Assembly (NCBI GenBank): GCA_963922205.1 | Contig: CAWUHX010000070.1 | Coordinates: 1,116,001 to 1,180,000 of the forward strand | Direction of reading: 5' to 3' | Length of the DNA: 64,000 nucleotides | Source of the DNA: Romanomermis culicivorax | Lineage: Eukaryota > Nematoda > Enoplea > Mermithida > Mermithidae | Shown: in pieces, positions 36,901 through 47,719 of the stretch | Layout: every line of letters begins with the position of its first letter | Numbering within the stretch: position 1 is the first letter of the stretch | Notes under the pieces: model-generated | Told to the model about the DNA's origin: nothing | The model's input: the letters and a program-made list of their open reading frames with translations, nothing else | Databases searched by the model: none | Made by a program: the position numbers and the translations under genes

Positions 36901-39900
36901 AGGGCTTCTTTAAACTGAAATTTGCATAAATGTGCTACATATAAATGATCCCAGAAACTCTAACAGATACTATGGACAAGCCTAAAATCACATTCGATAG
37001 AGCTCACTGGCATAGGAAAAGTTTCTCATCTGTGTGCTCTTCTCATAGGAATTTAAAGATGAACGCTAATTCCGATGAACATCATTGTACCCTTCACAGT
37101 TGTCTGTCTGATGCGTTTCTCAACATCACCTAATCTTCATCCGTTTCTGAGGTGAACTTACCATTGTAGACCATATTTATGCAATTTTTAATGTAAAAAA
37201 GATACACTGCACGCATGCCTATAAGCTATCAAATGGACTATAACATGCAAATGTTCGAAATTTAGGAAGACCCTCGCGGGTAAGCTTCTGGAAATGGTTA
37301 AAGTTCTGTTAGGTTTACACTGTGTGATAGAGTACCAATCGCTAAATACAGTACTGAAAAGCATTTTAAAAATCTATACTTCAATAAAAGCATTAGTATC
37401 TTTTTGAGTCACTCTGTAAATGATGTAGTACAAAAAATGCAATTAATAAAAATTTCGGTCAATTTTCTTCTCTCCTCTCCATAAAAATTTATTCACCGCC
37501 CCAGGGAGGGCGTAGAGCGATTTTTCCTCTGTTCGCCCTATTCGCCGACACGTTACAAAAATCTACAGTAGCAAAAATGGGCGGCGAAACCCTTTGATCT
37601 TATTGTTCGATGTCGTAAAAAGGAGTATGTACGATATCCTCAAAATTAAGAAAGATCATGAATTTAGAATTAGAATTTGTTTTTTTTTCTTCTACTTTTT
37701 TCGGAATAATTTGGAAAAAATCGCCTTTTTTACGGCGGTCGTATAATAATCATCGGCGAAATGTTGCAATTTTTAACCTCGGCGGGGCAGGCAGTTTGCT
37801 TTTTATTATTGGCCGTCTTGTATAAACACACACAAAAATTTATTTTAGCTAATTTTCCGCCTTTTAAAGCAAGCTTAGGCTGCGCGCGCGTTAGAGAAAG
37901 ATCAAAAGGAAAAAGCCGCCCGGCTCTAATATTTACATAAGTATGTTTATGTAATCGCTTTCTATATTTTCTATCTTTCCTAGAAGAAAATTTTACAAGC
38001 AGCTTTTTGGTGTTACTTCGGAATTATTTCTTCCCTCCCTCTCCCTCTCAATATTTGTTTTATTTGAATAACGTAAAGTCCTACGGTTACGATTTAATTC
38101 GTATAAATAATAATATGTTAATCAATCTGAAACGCCTCGAGCATGCCCCTGCAACTTGTGTGGTTCATGATCAAAAAGTTTAGAGATAGATAAATATACA
38201 TAGGCTTATTGGGCAGAAAGTACATAAATTTTGAAAAACTGTCAATCAGTCAAGGCGTAGGTTTGCAGCAACGAAAATGGAGGGGGAGATCAACCAATTT
38301 TTTGCAAACTTTGACCTCGCATATCTGGATCAAAAAGGAGGGTACGCCATTTTAAATTATGTTTTTGAATAGATTTCAACCAGACCTATCGATTGATATT
38401 CAAATTATTTTGTTTTAAAGGAATAAAAATCACGTTCGTGTCGAAAAGTCATAGCCTGTACGGTTTCACCCCTGTTCAGCGAAACACACAACAGCTAAAC
38501 TCAAAATAGCGAGACTCAATACAGTGAAGTCGCAATACAGCGATTCTCAAAACAGCGAGTTCGTAGAACAGATTCTCAAAATAAAGAATTTTCAAAAAAG
38601 TTATCTTCTCAGAATGAAAAAATGGAGATTGGGCGGGGTAGACGTTTTGGCGCATGGCCTATTTGGTCCGCCATTTCGATCCGGTGGATGTTGGTTGTCA
38701 CACATTTTGGCGCCAATCTCCAGATTTCTCCGTCTATAGCATGTGTTTTCACATTACAGCTTTTTATTCTACTTTGCTTATTATTAACATATCTACATGG
38801 ATGTTTTTTGTTTCCTTTTTCCTTTATTGACTTACTCCCTTTTGTATTGTTCTTATTTTGAGCCACTTTTTGTCGTTTTTGTTTAATTTTTTCAGGTTGT
38901 GTACTTTTGTTATATTTTTTACCTACTTTTTATTACATTATTTTACTTTTCATTTCTTCATTATTTGTTTTTTGTTTTGCCTTTACTGCTTAATTATTTT
39001 ATTCATTTCATTGCTTATTTAATTTTGTTTTATTCATTTCATTAATTGATTTTTTTGCGATTAGGCTCCATACAAAACAATTTTAATTAGGAATTCTTAT
39101 GATGATTTTTTGTTTTTGTTTTTGTTTCAAACGTTTTCCAAAAATTTTTTCTGACTGATATTTCTTTGTGATTTTGGAATAGTCCGTTCGTGCATACCTA
39201 CCGCAACTGCAGCACAAAAGCATGTGAAACTTAGATAGCCAAATTCAACTAAAAATAGACACTCAACTAAAAAAAACGATTTTAATATACCTAATTTGCA
39301 TATTTATTTTAAAAATGATGTGTGCGTTTACTCTAACGCATAGAACTTTTTACTATTCGCTGTATTGAGATTCGCTCTTTTGAGAATCGCTGTATTGAGA
39401 TTTCGCTGTATTGAGAATCGCTGTTTTGAGAAACGCTATTTTGAGTTTCGCCGTTGTGTGTTTTGCTGTATTGGGGACACGCAGTGTGTACCATGCATGT
39501 ACATCATAGAAATGTGAGTTGTGGGGTGTCTGAACCGAATTTTTTCCAAAAGTTCTCCGAACTCAGATAAACTCCGTTTCTGAATCTTTCTCAGTGTGCT
39601 CTTTCAGTTCCAACAAAAGAAGTGTAACTTATTTTTTCATTAAATTTCCGATTGTGTCGCAACACTTTGGCGCCCATGATGAAACGAAAATGTTTGTGCC
39701 CTCGTCTCGAAAATTCAAGGTCACACCGCTACATTACTTCACTAGGGAACGTTCGCCGATAAAAATTCATTATCGTCTATTCCATAAGGCGATCTCAGTA
39801 ACGTTACACTAGACGTTCTTCCAGTGAAACTTATTTACACAAAAATTTACATAAATATACTTGATAATGGTAATTCAGCCTATACTTGATCTCAGCAACA

Positions 39901-42900
39901 AACGAAGCTTAAGAATCGAGCCTGAATTTTAGAAAACTTTGAAAAGGTCTAGATTAACAGTGGTGTAAGGTCCGTTCATGAACATATGAAGTAAAGCTCG
40001 AGATCAAATATAAACTTTGGCATATGAACTACAGCAACAACGAAAACTCACGTCATGTAAAGATTTTAATCTGCTTAAAAACAGACTTTACAAAAATCAC
40101 ATGAAGCAGCTGGATGCTGCTTTACAGAAACTTTACACTTAAGGATTTTAGAATTCAAAACGATTAACTTTTTTACCTGGAAAAACTACTTTCACAACTA
40201 ATTATTCATTTTTATGGGAAATTGAACACTCCTTTGACAGGAGACGGCGACTTTGTTTTTCCTCGAAAAAAGACACGAAAATATAGGTCCGTTTGTTCGA
40301 AGGTTTGTTTTTGTTGTCTCTGCTTTCATTTTTCGCCGCTTCCTTGAGAAAAAAGATTCACCGGTAGTTAATCATTCTTAAAACAAAGCGAAGACAAATA
40401 ATTTTTCAATTATATTTTTATTTTTATAGTAGAAAACTTCATGTAATGGCCGAAGTTTTTGACAAACGTCAAGACGGAAGTAAAGTCAATGAAAAGTAGA
40501 ACAAATTTATTGTATGCAAAAATAAACGAAAAATTAGGTAAAAAGATAGTGAAAAGTAAAAAGCAACAACGAACTGAGAAAATATGGGAAGAAATAGAAG
40601 AAAATTCTAGTGTAGTAAACATATACTAAATGAACAGAAAAAATATATAAATTGAAATACAAGCTCAAAAAAAATGAAAACGAGGCCGTAAAAGAAAAAT
40701 AGGCGGTAAAACGAAAAACTTGAAACAAAAATAAGAAATTGTGAAAAAATAAAAGCACAAAAAACAAAGGAAAGGTAGCAAAAAGAGCGTGACAGGAAAT
40801 AAAAATTCGAAGTTGAAGAAATAGAACTTGAGAAATTCGAATACTGGAAGCTAAAGAAAAGAAATGAAAATTTAGGAAATAAAAGAACAATAAGTGATGG
40901 AGAAATAAAAGGAATCGGAAACAATATTCATAAAAAATAAGAAAAGAAATGAAAAAGTTTTGAAAAAACAAATGGAAAAAAAGACAGAATAAAACCAAAA
41001 AATGCCTTTGAAAGAAAACGAAACGAAAATGATAAGCTAAGAAACGCAAAAAACAGAAGAAAACTTGAAAGCAGTTCTAGAAGATGAAAGTTTGAAAGAC
41101 AGTAAATGTTGGTGGTACAAAAGTTATAAATGAGGAAACGTAAAAAATAAAAAAACGATAATACGTCGAAGTACATAACAAAAAAAACAATGAGAAAAAT
41201 GAGAAGATAACAAGAAAGGTATAGTCTGTTTTTCTTTGAATGATTGTAAATAATGAAACTGCAAAGGAAGTAATATTTAACTTTTTATAACCCATACATC
41301 AAATAGAACTGGAAATTTGTGAATCCATTCAACTTCAACAATTTGTTGGTAAAAAATTCTGCTTGTGTAAAGGATTTTAAAGACAATGCTTATTTTTCGC
41401 ATTTTTTAATTTGCAAGCATTTTTTTAAAACACTTGAAAAAAGCAATATGAGTTATATTGCATAAACAAAGATGTCAAATTTTTACAGAATTGATATTTC
41501 TTAAAATTAGTTGAAAAATATCGATTCTAGAAAGGCTGATGAGGCAAAAATAAATGACGAAAAAAAATTCGAAAAATCTACTCCGAAAAGAGAAATATTA
41601 CAAAATTATAAAAACTAGGGCGAATGAAAGAATCACAAAAAAACAAAGAACGATCTTGAAAGTTGCGTAACAAGTGATCAATTTCGAAATTACTGTAGCC
41701 AAAAAACACAAGAAAGAACAGGAAATGTAAAAAACTAAAAATAACGACAATGTTTTTTCGAGAGAGAGAATGGGGTCATATTTTCGGTTCGCCTTTGATC
41801 TTTATACATGATAAATAAAATACAAATGACAAAAAATTTGCTACCATTTGAAAAAAGCGTCAAAAAATTGAAACGACGATATTAAACACGTTTTTAAAGG
41901 TACGTATAGCGAAATTTGTTCTTCTTTTTTTATTTGATGATTCAAAATGAGGCACGGCACTTTAGAATTTTTCCAGGGAGGTCCGACGACGACGACGATA
42001 GATATTTTTTTGATAGCCCATATTTAACACTAATGTGTGTCGTGCGCAAAAAGGATTGCATTGACCTTAGACGACTTTAACTTCTCGGCACTTCGTCGAA
42101 CGTGAGGCTATTAAACAAAAAAAAATGTTCACATTTTTGATAATTTGATTGACCAATTGAACAACAAAAACAAAACGGAATCAAAGAAAATTAGCCGCGA
42201 AAAGTGAAAATGTGAATTTTCACCAAAATTACAGGGTTGTGGACCAGAAAAAAATAATTTCGCTACCTACATTGTGGAAGAATTAAAAAAATAATACAGT
42301 AATCAGGTTCAAATTTCGATATTACTGTAGAATTTTCTCTCTATCCTCCAGGTTGATCCCTCAGTCAGCTAATTTTTGTGAACTGACAGTGATCAGAACG
42401 AAGTTGAATTTGCATTTTTTACAACTTGATTTGCAGGTTATAATGCAGGAACTCATACCAGAAGCAAGTTTTTCTACCATATTAAATTTAGGGTATAGAC
42501 ATGTTTTTAGGCGAGCTGGTCAAACGCACACTGCCAGAATGGCAATAATCTTTTTTGATTCTCAAAATTTCCTGTAATTCTTAAAAAGTATCACGTGCCG
42601 AAAAGTCTTTCATTGAGCTAATCAGAATATACAAAAATTGCATACATGTATCATCAAGGATATAATTTTCAAAGTCAAAAAATGATAATGCTATAGTGCT
42701 GCAGTACAGTAACCGGAGCAGGTAAGAAGTTCCACTCTTTCTGCATTTGATAGAAAATTTACTACACGCCCACCGGAGTTTAATTTCATCCAAAATCCAC
42801 AAATTGAGCGCTCTTATCCTATGTGGAACCTATAGTAAATTTTGTACTTTAGCCATCCCTGGTTTTATCGGAACAGATCATTAAAAGTACATGAATGTTA

Positions 42901-45900
42901 GCAAAATGTCATTTTGTGAGTATCAATCAAAAAGTTATGCACTTTGCTTTGTTTGGCGCAAGTTTACGTGAATTACTGTAATCAAATTCTTGAAACATCA
43001 TTTATGTCATTGAAAATTTTGAATTTTGAACATCTATCGGCTAAAATATATTTGGAGCGTTTAACGAATCAAACGGAGAATTTTAGCTCGTGGTGCTTAT
43101 TTTGGAGTAAAGGCTAATTTTTTTCGATTTTGACCATTTTTTCGACAAGTTCATCACTATGTTATAACGTGTGGAATTTCTCCGATCCCCCCCAATTAAT
43201 CAGCTTAAAACGTCATTTTGGAAATTATAAGATGCTGATTTAATCAAAGAAATGCGTTTTTCAAAACATTTATAATTCGTCAAACGCTAGCCGAAATTGT
43301 GTCAAGGTTCCGACCCAGTGCGCATTGCAGGGTCGATTCCTTCAATTTTTATTTGTGGTAAATATTTTTACACTAGCTCTAGCCGGGTACGTATAGGCAA
43401 TCTTCCTCGAAATGCTTGCAGTTATTAAGACTGCTATTTTATATTTTTTATCATTTTTTGTCAGATTATGTACCCCATAACACAGAAAATTTGAACCTAT
43501 CCTTGCTATTTTTCGAATAAAAAATCCTACAGTGGAAGATCTGTGTCAACGACTTTGAGGGCTCTAGTATTTATTTTTTGTCATTTTTCAATTTACAAGC
43601 ATGTTATGAAAAGCTGACTATAGTTTTTTAATAATGACGTAAAAGTTGACAAAATTAATGGCTTACTACCAGTGAGTACAGCTCAGTATATAATGTATAG
43701 TCTGTTTTTCTTGAAATGCTTCTGAATAATGAAAGTAGAAAGCAAGTATTATTTCAGATTTTCTAACAAACAGTATACCATATAGGACTGAAAATTTGAC
43801 AGCATACTGACCTGACCTGTAACAATTTTACGAGTCAAAAATTTTATAGTAGGACCTCTGGGTAGACGATTTTGACAATTATACTGATTTGTGTCATTTT
43901 TCTAATTTGAAGCATTTGATAAAAAAACAGATTATAGGTATGTACATTTGAGCTATAAACTTACGGAGGTGAAAGCCTACTCGTGTCAATATTCCGGGTG
44001 GACCAATTTTTAGGACACCCTGCACGTTTTGTCCAATATATCTTCTCAGTCGTTTAAAATCGAGTTCGTCACATTCGTCCATTTTTTCAGTCAATCAATC
44101 GTGCTCGTCGTGTGATCAAGTGGATACGTTCGAAAACATTCTTGATCACTTTTGTCGATCAGATTATGGTATGTTTTGTTTTTTGTTTCCAACCCATTCC
44201 ATACCTCTTTATGGAAGAAAATGCGTGATATGATATATACGTTTTTACTGTAGCGCTGAAGTGGAATTTTTCGTGTAAAAGTAGACTTGACAAAAAATGA
44301 TTAAAAATCACATAAGGTAGAGCAAGGAAATCGGACATGATCATACGAAAGCTTGGGAAATTCATGCCAACACGTTTTGTGACGTTTTTTTCGGGCATAT
44401 CGTTCCGTTGGCAATGAATTAATTCTTGAAATGGTCATGAAAAGCAGTTCTTTGCTACTTAAAAAAATTCCGAGTCTTCTAAGCTTTATCCAAGATTTCG
44501 TCCTGTAGTCAGAGGGTAGACCAGAGTTAAGGGGTCTCCCTTTACTTCCACGAGCACGAATTCTTTGGCAGAAACAAAAATTTCGTAGATTGACAAACTT
44601 TGGACTTTGATTTTGGTAGAACACTTGTTTTTTGTTTGTTTTTTTTGTTTCCAATTTCGACACAGATAGTTAAATTAGAAATTTAAAAACCATTCGGCGA
44701 TGGAAAAATTCTACGATAAGAATGGCTCGCCGCTGAATCTCAGCACACTGCTTTCTTGTAAATTTTCAACTTGTTTCATACAGCTCGTTTTTTGGGAAAC
44801 TTTTCGAGGGACAACCTCCCAAAATCCAGTTAGCATTCTACAGCAATTGTCGCCTTTTCACACAGTTTTCAAAGTAAAAGTCCACGCTTTGGGTCGAAAC
44901 GCTTTACAAGTGAAACGGGGCAAAGCTTTCAAAGTGAAATCGCCGCAAAATGTGCAAAATTTTCCCTTGAACGGTCTAAAGTTGAAATTGACCGACGGCG
45001 GCGACGAAAATAACAACGAGACACCCTGTCCGTGCAACGTTTTGTCGCAAGATAGGAGTTTAGAGAAACGTTACCTGGTCATGGCCAATAGGACGTCCAG
45101 CGGTGATTACGTGCTAAATTTAGTATTACCCTGGAAGAAAGATAAAATGGTAGGCTTTTTGAAAATGCTTCAAAAAGTGATCATCAACTACAAGATTTTC
45201 AAGCTTAACAAATTTTTGGGTGATTACTGTATGTTGAAAGCAATCGTGATAAATGAGACTTGGCCTTGAAAGTTATTGAAAGAGCTACAGTAAAAATGAT
45301 AATCTTTGGAACGACTTTGCAGTCTTCCAACAAAGTGCATTTTTTTATTCTCAATTTTTCCATCTTTAGACAGGGTGAGCCAAAAAAAGGCGACCGGTAC
45401 TGACTTCCATAGTTCTCAAACGTATGGAGCTTTTTAATGCCGTTTCTTGTCGTCGATAGGTAAAACATCTGGCATAAAAACCGCAAAGTTTCAGCCAGAT
45501 TGCTCGAATATTGACTCACTAGAATCAAAAATACTAAACGTCGGTTTTTTTGCAAATAAATTTTGAAAAATTGACAAAAATTGACAAAATCAACATGTTT
45601 TACAACAGAAAAGTACACTAGATGCAATCATGAGAACCATATAACAGCTGGAAACTACAAGAAAGCCGTTTTAGTATGTCCTAATTTCTGTCTCACCAAT
45701 AATTTTGATCGCTTTTCGATCTGATTTGACAGAACTGATTTTGCTTTTATTTTGCTTTTTTTCCCAATTCCAAAATAAATGCTCTTGATTTTGGTAAAAT
45801 TTTGCCCATATTGAAACAAAAAGTTGCCTGTAAACGGCTTTACAAAACTTTTCTCACAATAGGACAACCTTTAGAACTTTTACTTTCATAACTTTTACTT

Positions 45901-46895
45901 TTTGAAAAATGACCACTTTTACTCAATTTCTGTTTGTAGAGTAACCATAAGTGTTAGGAGCATAAAATTTGGCCCTTGTAACAAAGACAAACAGGGCATT
46001 CTAATGCAGCAATCCGCGTTATAAAAGCCTCATCCGTTCCAAAGTTATCAAAGTCAGCACCGGTCGCCTTTTTTTTTGGCTCACCCTGTATAAAATCATT
46101 AATCGAAATCGGATTATTTCTACAACATAAGCTATTCGAAGTTTGTGACAGTATGATTTTTCTTCGCTATAGTCTTTTTTAGAAAATGAACTACAGAACT
46201 CTTGACCTTAATTCATTTACAGTAAACTAGTTTTTTGACCAGATTTCCGTCAATACGAGGACTTATGGGTTGAACTTGATCTAAATCTTACAGAATTGAC
46301 ATATAGTACATTTTTGATTATTTCTATTTTACGATGTTTGTGCACAGATTCTTGCTGACGTCAAAAATAAGTCCTCATTCCTCGTACAGTAATACTTTAA
46401 TTAGGCTCATTTCCGCTATAGTTAATTTTTTTGAAGCAATTTAAGCGAGCCAAACGTATGTTCCACAAATTGGATTGCAAAACTTTGGGCACCAGGATTA
46501 GGGAACGGGCCAGGCGGGAGAGAACGAAAATGTTGACCACTCAAGCGGCGGCGGGCTCATCGCCCCAACGTCATACCCGACGCCCGCCACCCACTAACCA
46601 AAATGGTTTTTCGACGCCGGCGCCGTCCGGCCGTCGACGAAACAACGGCAACGGTCAAAAAAATCATCGTCAAAAAACGCCGCCGACGGCCCAATTGGCG
46701 GTCAAAAATGGGCTCCGAACGTCGGGGCAACAACACAGGCAACGAAAAATTGAAGACGAAAAGTTGCTTGCGCAACACGATCGTCGAAATCATCATCGTC
46801 ACCATCATAATCAAAATGGCAGAAAAAACAGGAAAAATTCCGCGGCCAAGAATGGGCGTCAAACGAACAGAAGTTTGGAAGACACGTTTTTGTGA
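33552..46895 (+). CDS. sfrp: Secreted frizzled-related protein (Wnt antagonist), five exons
   Basis: Exons 33552-33926, 35713-35908, 44091-44168, 44866-45149 and 46437-46895 join in frame (phases 0, 1, 1, 0) to give 463 residues. sFRPs are secreted proteins that bind Wnt ligands through a frizzled-type cysteine-rich domain and so shape Wnt gradients. Here exon 1 gives a signal peptide and the first three CRD cysteines, and exon 2 the other seven, for the canonical ten. Exons 3-5 give the six cysteines of a netrin-like domain. There is no seven-pass membrane part, so this is not a frizzled receptor. The C-terminus is basic and low in complexity, as in other sFRPs, and may bind heparan sulphate. 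Intron 2 is 8.2 kb and full of repeats. I use the family symbol only; orthology to a particular member is not shown. Confidence 0.92.
33927..35712 (+). other. sFRP intron 1
   Basis: AT-rich, ending in CTATTTCAG. It contains diverged copies of the 'TATAGTCTG' MITE family (TACTTGCTTTCC near 35125) and repeated CTTGAAACACATTCT-like words between 34420 and 34640. No additional exon is needed, because exon phases match across it. Confidence 0.6.
35713..35908 (+). CDS. sfrp: sFRP exon 2: remainder of CRD
   Basis: Starts LFLCSLFAPVCLERAIYPCR and continues SLCETVKTGCEKRMQAYGFP, WPDMLNCAKFP and NDMCIQPRENYQ. The seven cysteines and the YPCRSLCE...GCE...WP..L.C pattern are diagnostic of the frizzled CRD. 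The donor is CAAG|GTAAAA at 35909 with one base left over. Confidence 0.93.
35914..36066 (+). repeat. 16-bp minisatellite beside the exon 2 donor
   Basis: About nine imperfect copies of GTGAAAGAAATGTAAA (variants GTGGAAGAAATGTAAA and ATGTGAAAGAAATATA) start a few bases after the sFRP exon 2 donor. Each unit contains no strong donor itself. It is a local tandem expansion inside intron 2. Confidence 0.85.
38469..39476. mobile_element. Second foldback element type, CGCTGTATTGAGAAT arms
   Basis: The left end (CCCCTGTTCAGC, then AAACACACAACAGC) and the right end (GTTGTGTGTTTTGCTG, then TATTGGGG) are inverted copies. The left zone has units such as CTCAATACAGTGA and GCGATTCTCAAAACA. The right zone has the complementary units CGCTGTATTGAGATT and CGCTGTTTTGAGAA, seven or more of them. 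The plan equals that of the GGTCTATTC foldback family, including ends of the GGGG/CCCC type, but the repeat unit is different. No clear target duplication was seen. No coding capacity. Confidence 0.75.
40420..41215. repeat. A/G-rich tract (GAAAAATAGAAAAA-like)
   Basis: About 800 bp where the + strand is mainly A and G with spaced GAAAAAT, AAAAGAAATG and AGAAAACG words. On the minus strand this resembles the pyrimidine tract at 13290-14415. Long hydrophobic frames on the minus strand (Phe/Leu/Ser-rich) are a by-product of T-richness, not genes. Confidence 0.55.
41220..41445. repeat. MITE, 'TATAGTCTG' family (decayed)
   Basis: Starts TATAGTCTGTTTTTCTTTGA and ends near TTTGCAAGCATTTTTTTAAA. The inverted terminal pairing is partial at the right end. 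Same family as 20422-20648 and 43696-43936. Confidence 0.5.
43696..43936. repeat. MITE, 'TATAGTCTG' family
   Basis: A 241-bp copy with TATAGTCTGTTTTTCTTGAA at the left, GAAATGCTT just inside, and AAGCATTTGATAAAAAAACA followed by GATTATA at the right. The interior shares words with other copies (AGAAAGCAAGTATTATTTC, AGGACTGAAAATTTGACA). A further damaged copy immediately precedes it, ending AAAAGCTGACTATAG at 43623. Confidence 0.65.
44091..44168 (+). CDS. sfrp: sFRP exon 3: start of netrin-like domain (78 bp)
   Basis: The acceptor is CCATTTTTTCAG|TCAATC. With the single base carried from exon 2 it reads VNQSCSSCDQVDTFENILDH, then FCRSDY, leaving one base before the donor ATG|GTATGT at 44169. 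The C-x2-C followed by ILDHFC is the conserved link between CRD and netrin-like domain in sFRPs. Both phases match neighbouring exons, and the two other frames either stop or lack this motif. Confidence 0.9.
44866..45149 (+). CDS. sfrp: sFRP exon 4: core of netrin-like domain
   Basis: The acceptor is CTTTTCACACAG|TTTTC; with one carried base it starts VFKVKVHALGRNALQVKRGK. It includes the paired cysteines PCPCNVL and the stretch RYLVMANRTSSGDYVLNLVL, then PWKKDKM. One glycosylation site (NRT). It is Lys-rich, as in the heparin-binding netrin-like domains of sFRPs. The donor is ATG|GTAGGC at 45150, phase 0. Confidence 0.92.
45150..46436 (+). other. sFRP intron 4 with a DNA element
   Basis: More than half of this intron is the CAGGGTG-ended element at 45371-46088. 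The remainder is AT-rich with no exon. It ends in the short acceptor TTTTTTTGAAG, which lacks the usual C before AG. Confidence 0.65.
45371..46088. mobile_element. CAGGGTG-ended non-autonomous DNA element, copy 2
   Basis: A 718-bp element with terminal inverted repeats of about 28 bp: CAGGGTGAGCCAAAAAAAGG then CGACCGGT at the left, and ACCGGTCGCC with a T run then GGCTCACCCTG at the right. Ends of the CAGGGTG type and this length suit a mariner-like non-autonomous element, but the superfamily is inferred. A minus-strand frame at 45655-45867 resembles the one in copy 1. It sits in intron 4 of the sFRP gene; the other copy sits in the last intron of the MGNKHS gene. Confidence 0.85.
46437..46895 (+). 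CDS. sfrp: sFRP exon 5: last netrin-like cysteine and basic tail
   Basis: Starts QFKRAKRMFHKLDCKTLGTR, containing the final conserved cysteine, then a highly basic tail (RERARRERTKML) and a long Arg/Asn/His/Gln-rich low-complexity end, closing with TGA at 46893-46895. The tail is longer and more repetitive than I would expect for an sFRP. It may be poorly conserved filler. Frame and start are fixed by the phase-0 junction with exon 4. Confidence 0.88.
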   Translation, partial: QFKRAKRMFHKLDCKTLGTRIRERARRERTKMLTTQAAAGSSPQRHTRRPPPTNQNGFSTPAPSGRRRNNGNGQKNHRQKTPPTAQLAVKNGLRTSGQQHRQRKIEDEKLLAQHDRRNHHRHHHNQNGRKNRKNSAAKNGRQTNRSLEDTFL

Positions 46896-47513
46896 CAATA
46901 TATTATGTGGTAATAGAAAACCCTCTGAACCAGAGTCAGTCAAATCTTTGTTGCCCCATAACTTCATCAAAACGGAAACTTGATCTTCAAAAATCATATC
47001 TTATGGAAGAACTCGACTAAATCGATCGATTGATATCTAACTTGTACAGAAAACTCTCCTTTGTTCGAAAAACCCCGAATTTGAAAGAAATTTTTTGGCA
47101 GCATCTTTAGAAATCACAGATGTCTATCGATTGATACCAAACTCAACATAAACTTTGTCCAAAAATTATGATTCCATCCAAGTCTAAGGTCCGAATCTTT
47201 TTCCCTCGTGGTCATCATCTTCCGAAAAAATTTGCATAATTTTTATACATCAGCTTTAAGCGCAAAGTTATTTGTCGTTGTTTTTTCTCGGCCAATGCGT
47301 TGTCCCGAATTTTTGTTTTTTCATCGTTCTCTAACTGGTGTCGTGTAGCCGATAATTAATTAATTAATTAACTTGAGTTTTCTGTGTTTTTGATCAACGA
47401 GCTTCCTGTACATAAATACTTTATTTTCTTTCTCTATTTGCTAATTCGTAATCGATTTTCCCCCTATTTTTGTGGGTTAAAGAGTACGTCGTAAAATTTT
47501 TAATTGTGATCTG

Positions 47514-47519
47514 AATAAA
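47514..47519 (+). terminator. Candidate polyadenylation signal of the sFRP gene
   Basis: AATAAA in the context GATCTGAATAAAAAATAC, about 620 bases after the stop codon, followed by an A-rich and then T-rich stretch. A TTAATTAATTAATTAA run at about 47356 lies in the 3' untranslated region. Confidence 0.5.
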
Positions 47520-47719
47520 AAATACAAAACAAAAAAATCGACACCTATGAATAAACCGTTATTTTCATTTTTATTATGTAATGTCGGATTTACGCGCTAT
47601 AAATTATTAGTCTTTTGTGTATATACATGTTTCCATTATTTCATTGTGTTGTAGTTTTATGTCCGTTTCGCGGTTGTTTTGGTCCCCAAGAAAATTTTCA
47701 TTCAACAGCCGAAATTCAG

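Larger units (their letters stand above)
36067..44090 (+). other. sFRP intron 2 (main part)
   Basis: An 8 kb intron. It includes copies of the dispersed TTTGCATAAATGTG repeat (36900-37200, 39840), a foldback element (38469-39476), an A/G-rich tract (40420-41215) and MITEs (41220-41445, about 43400-43623, 43696-43936). No further exon was found between 35908 and 44091, and the phases of exons 2 and 3 match directly. Confidence 0.6.

Noticed and set aside
46557-46997. Overlapping 126- and 146-codon frames over sFRP exon 5
   Set aside because: They are shadows of the low-complexity GC-rich exon; the exon frame is fixed by phase and the conserved last cysteine.
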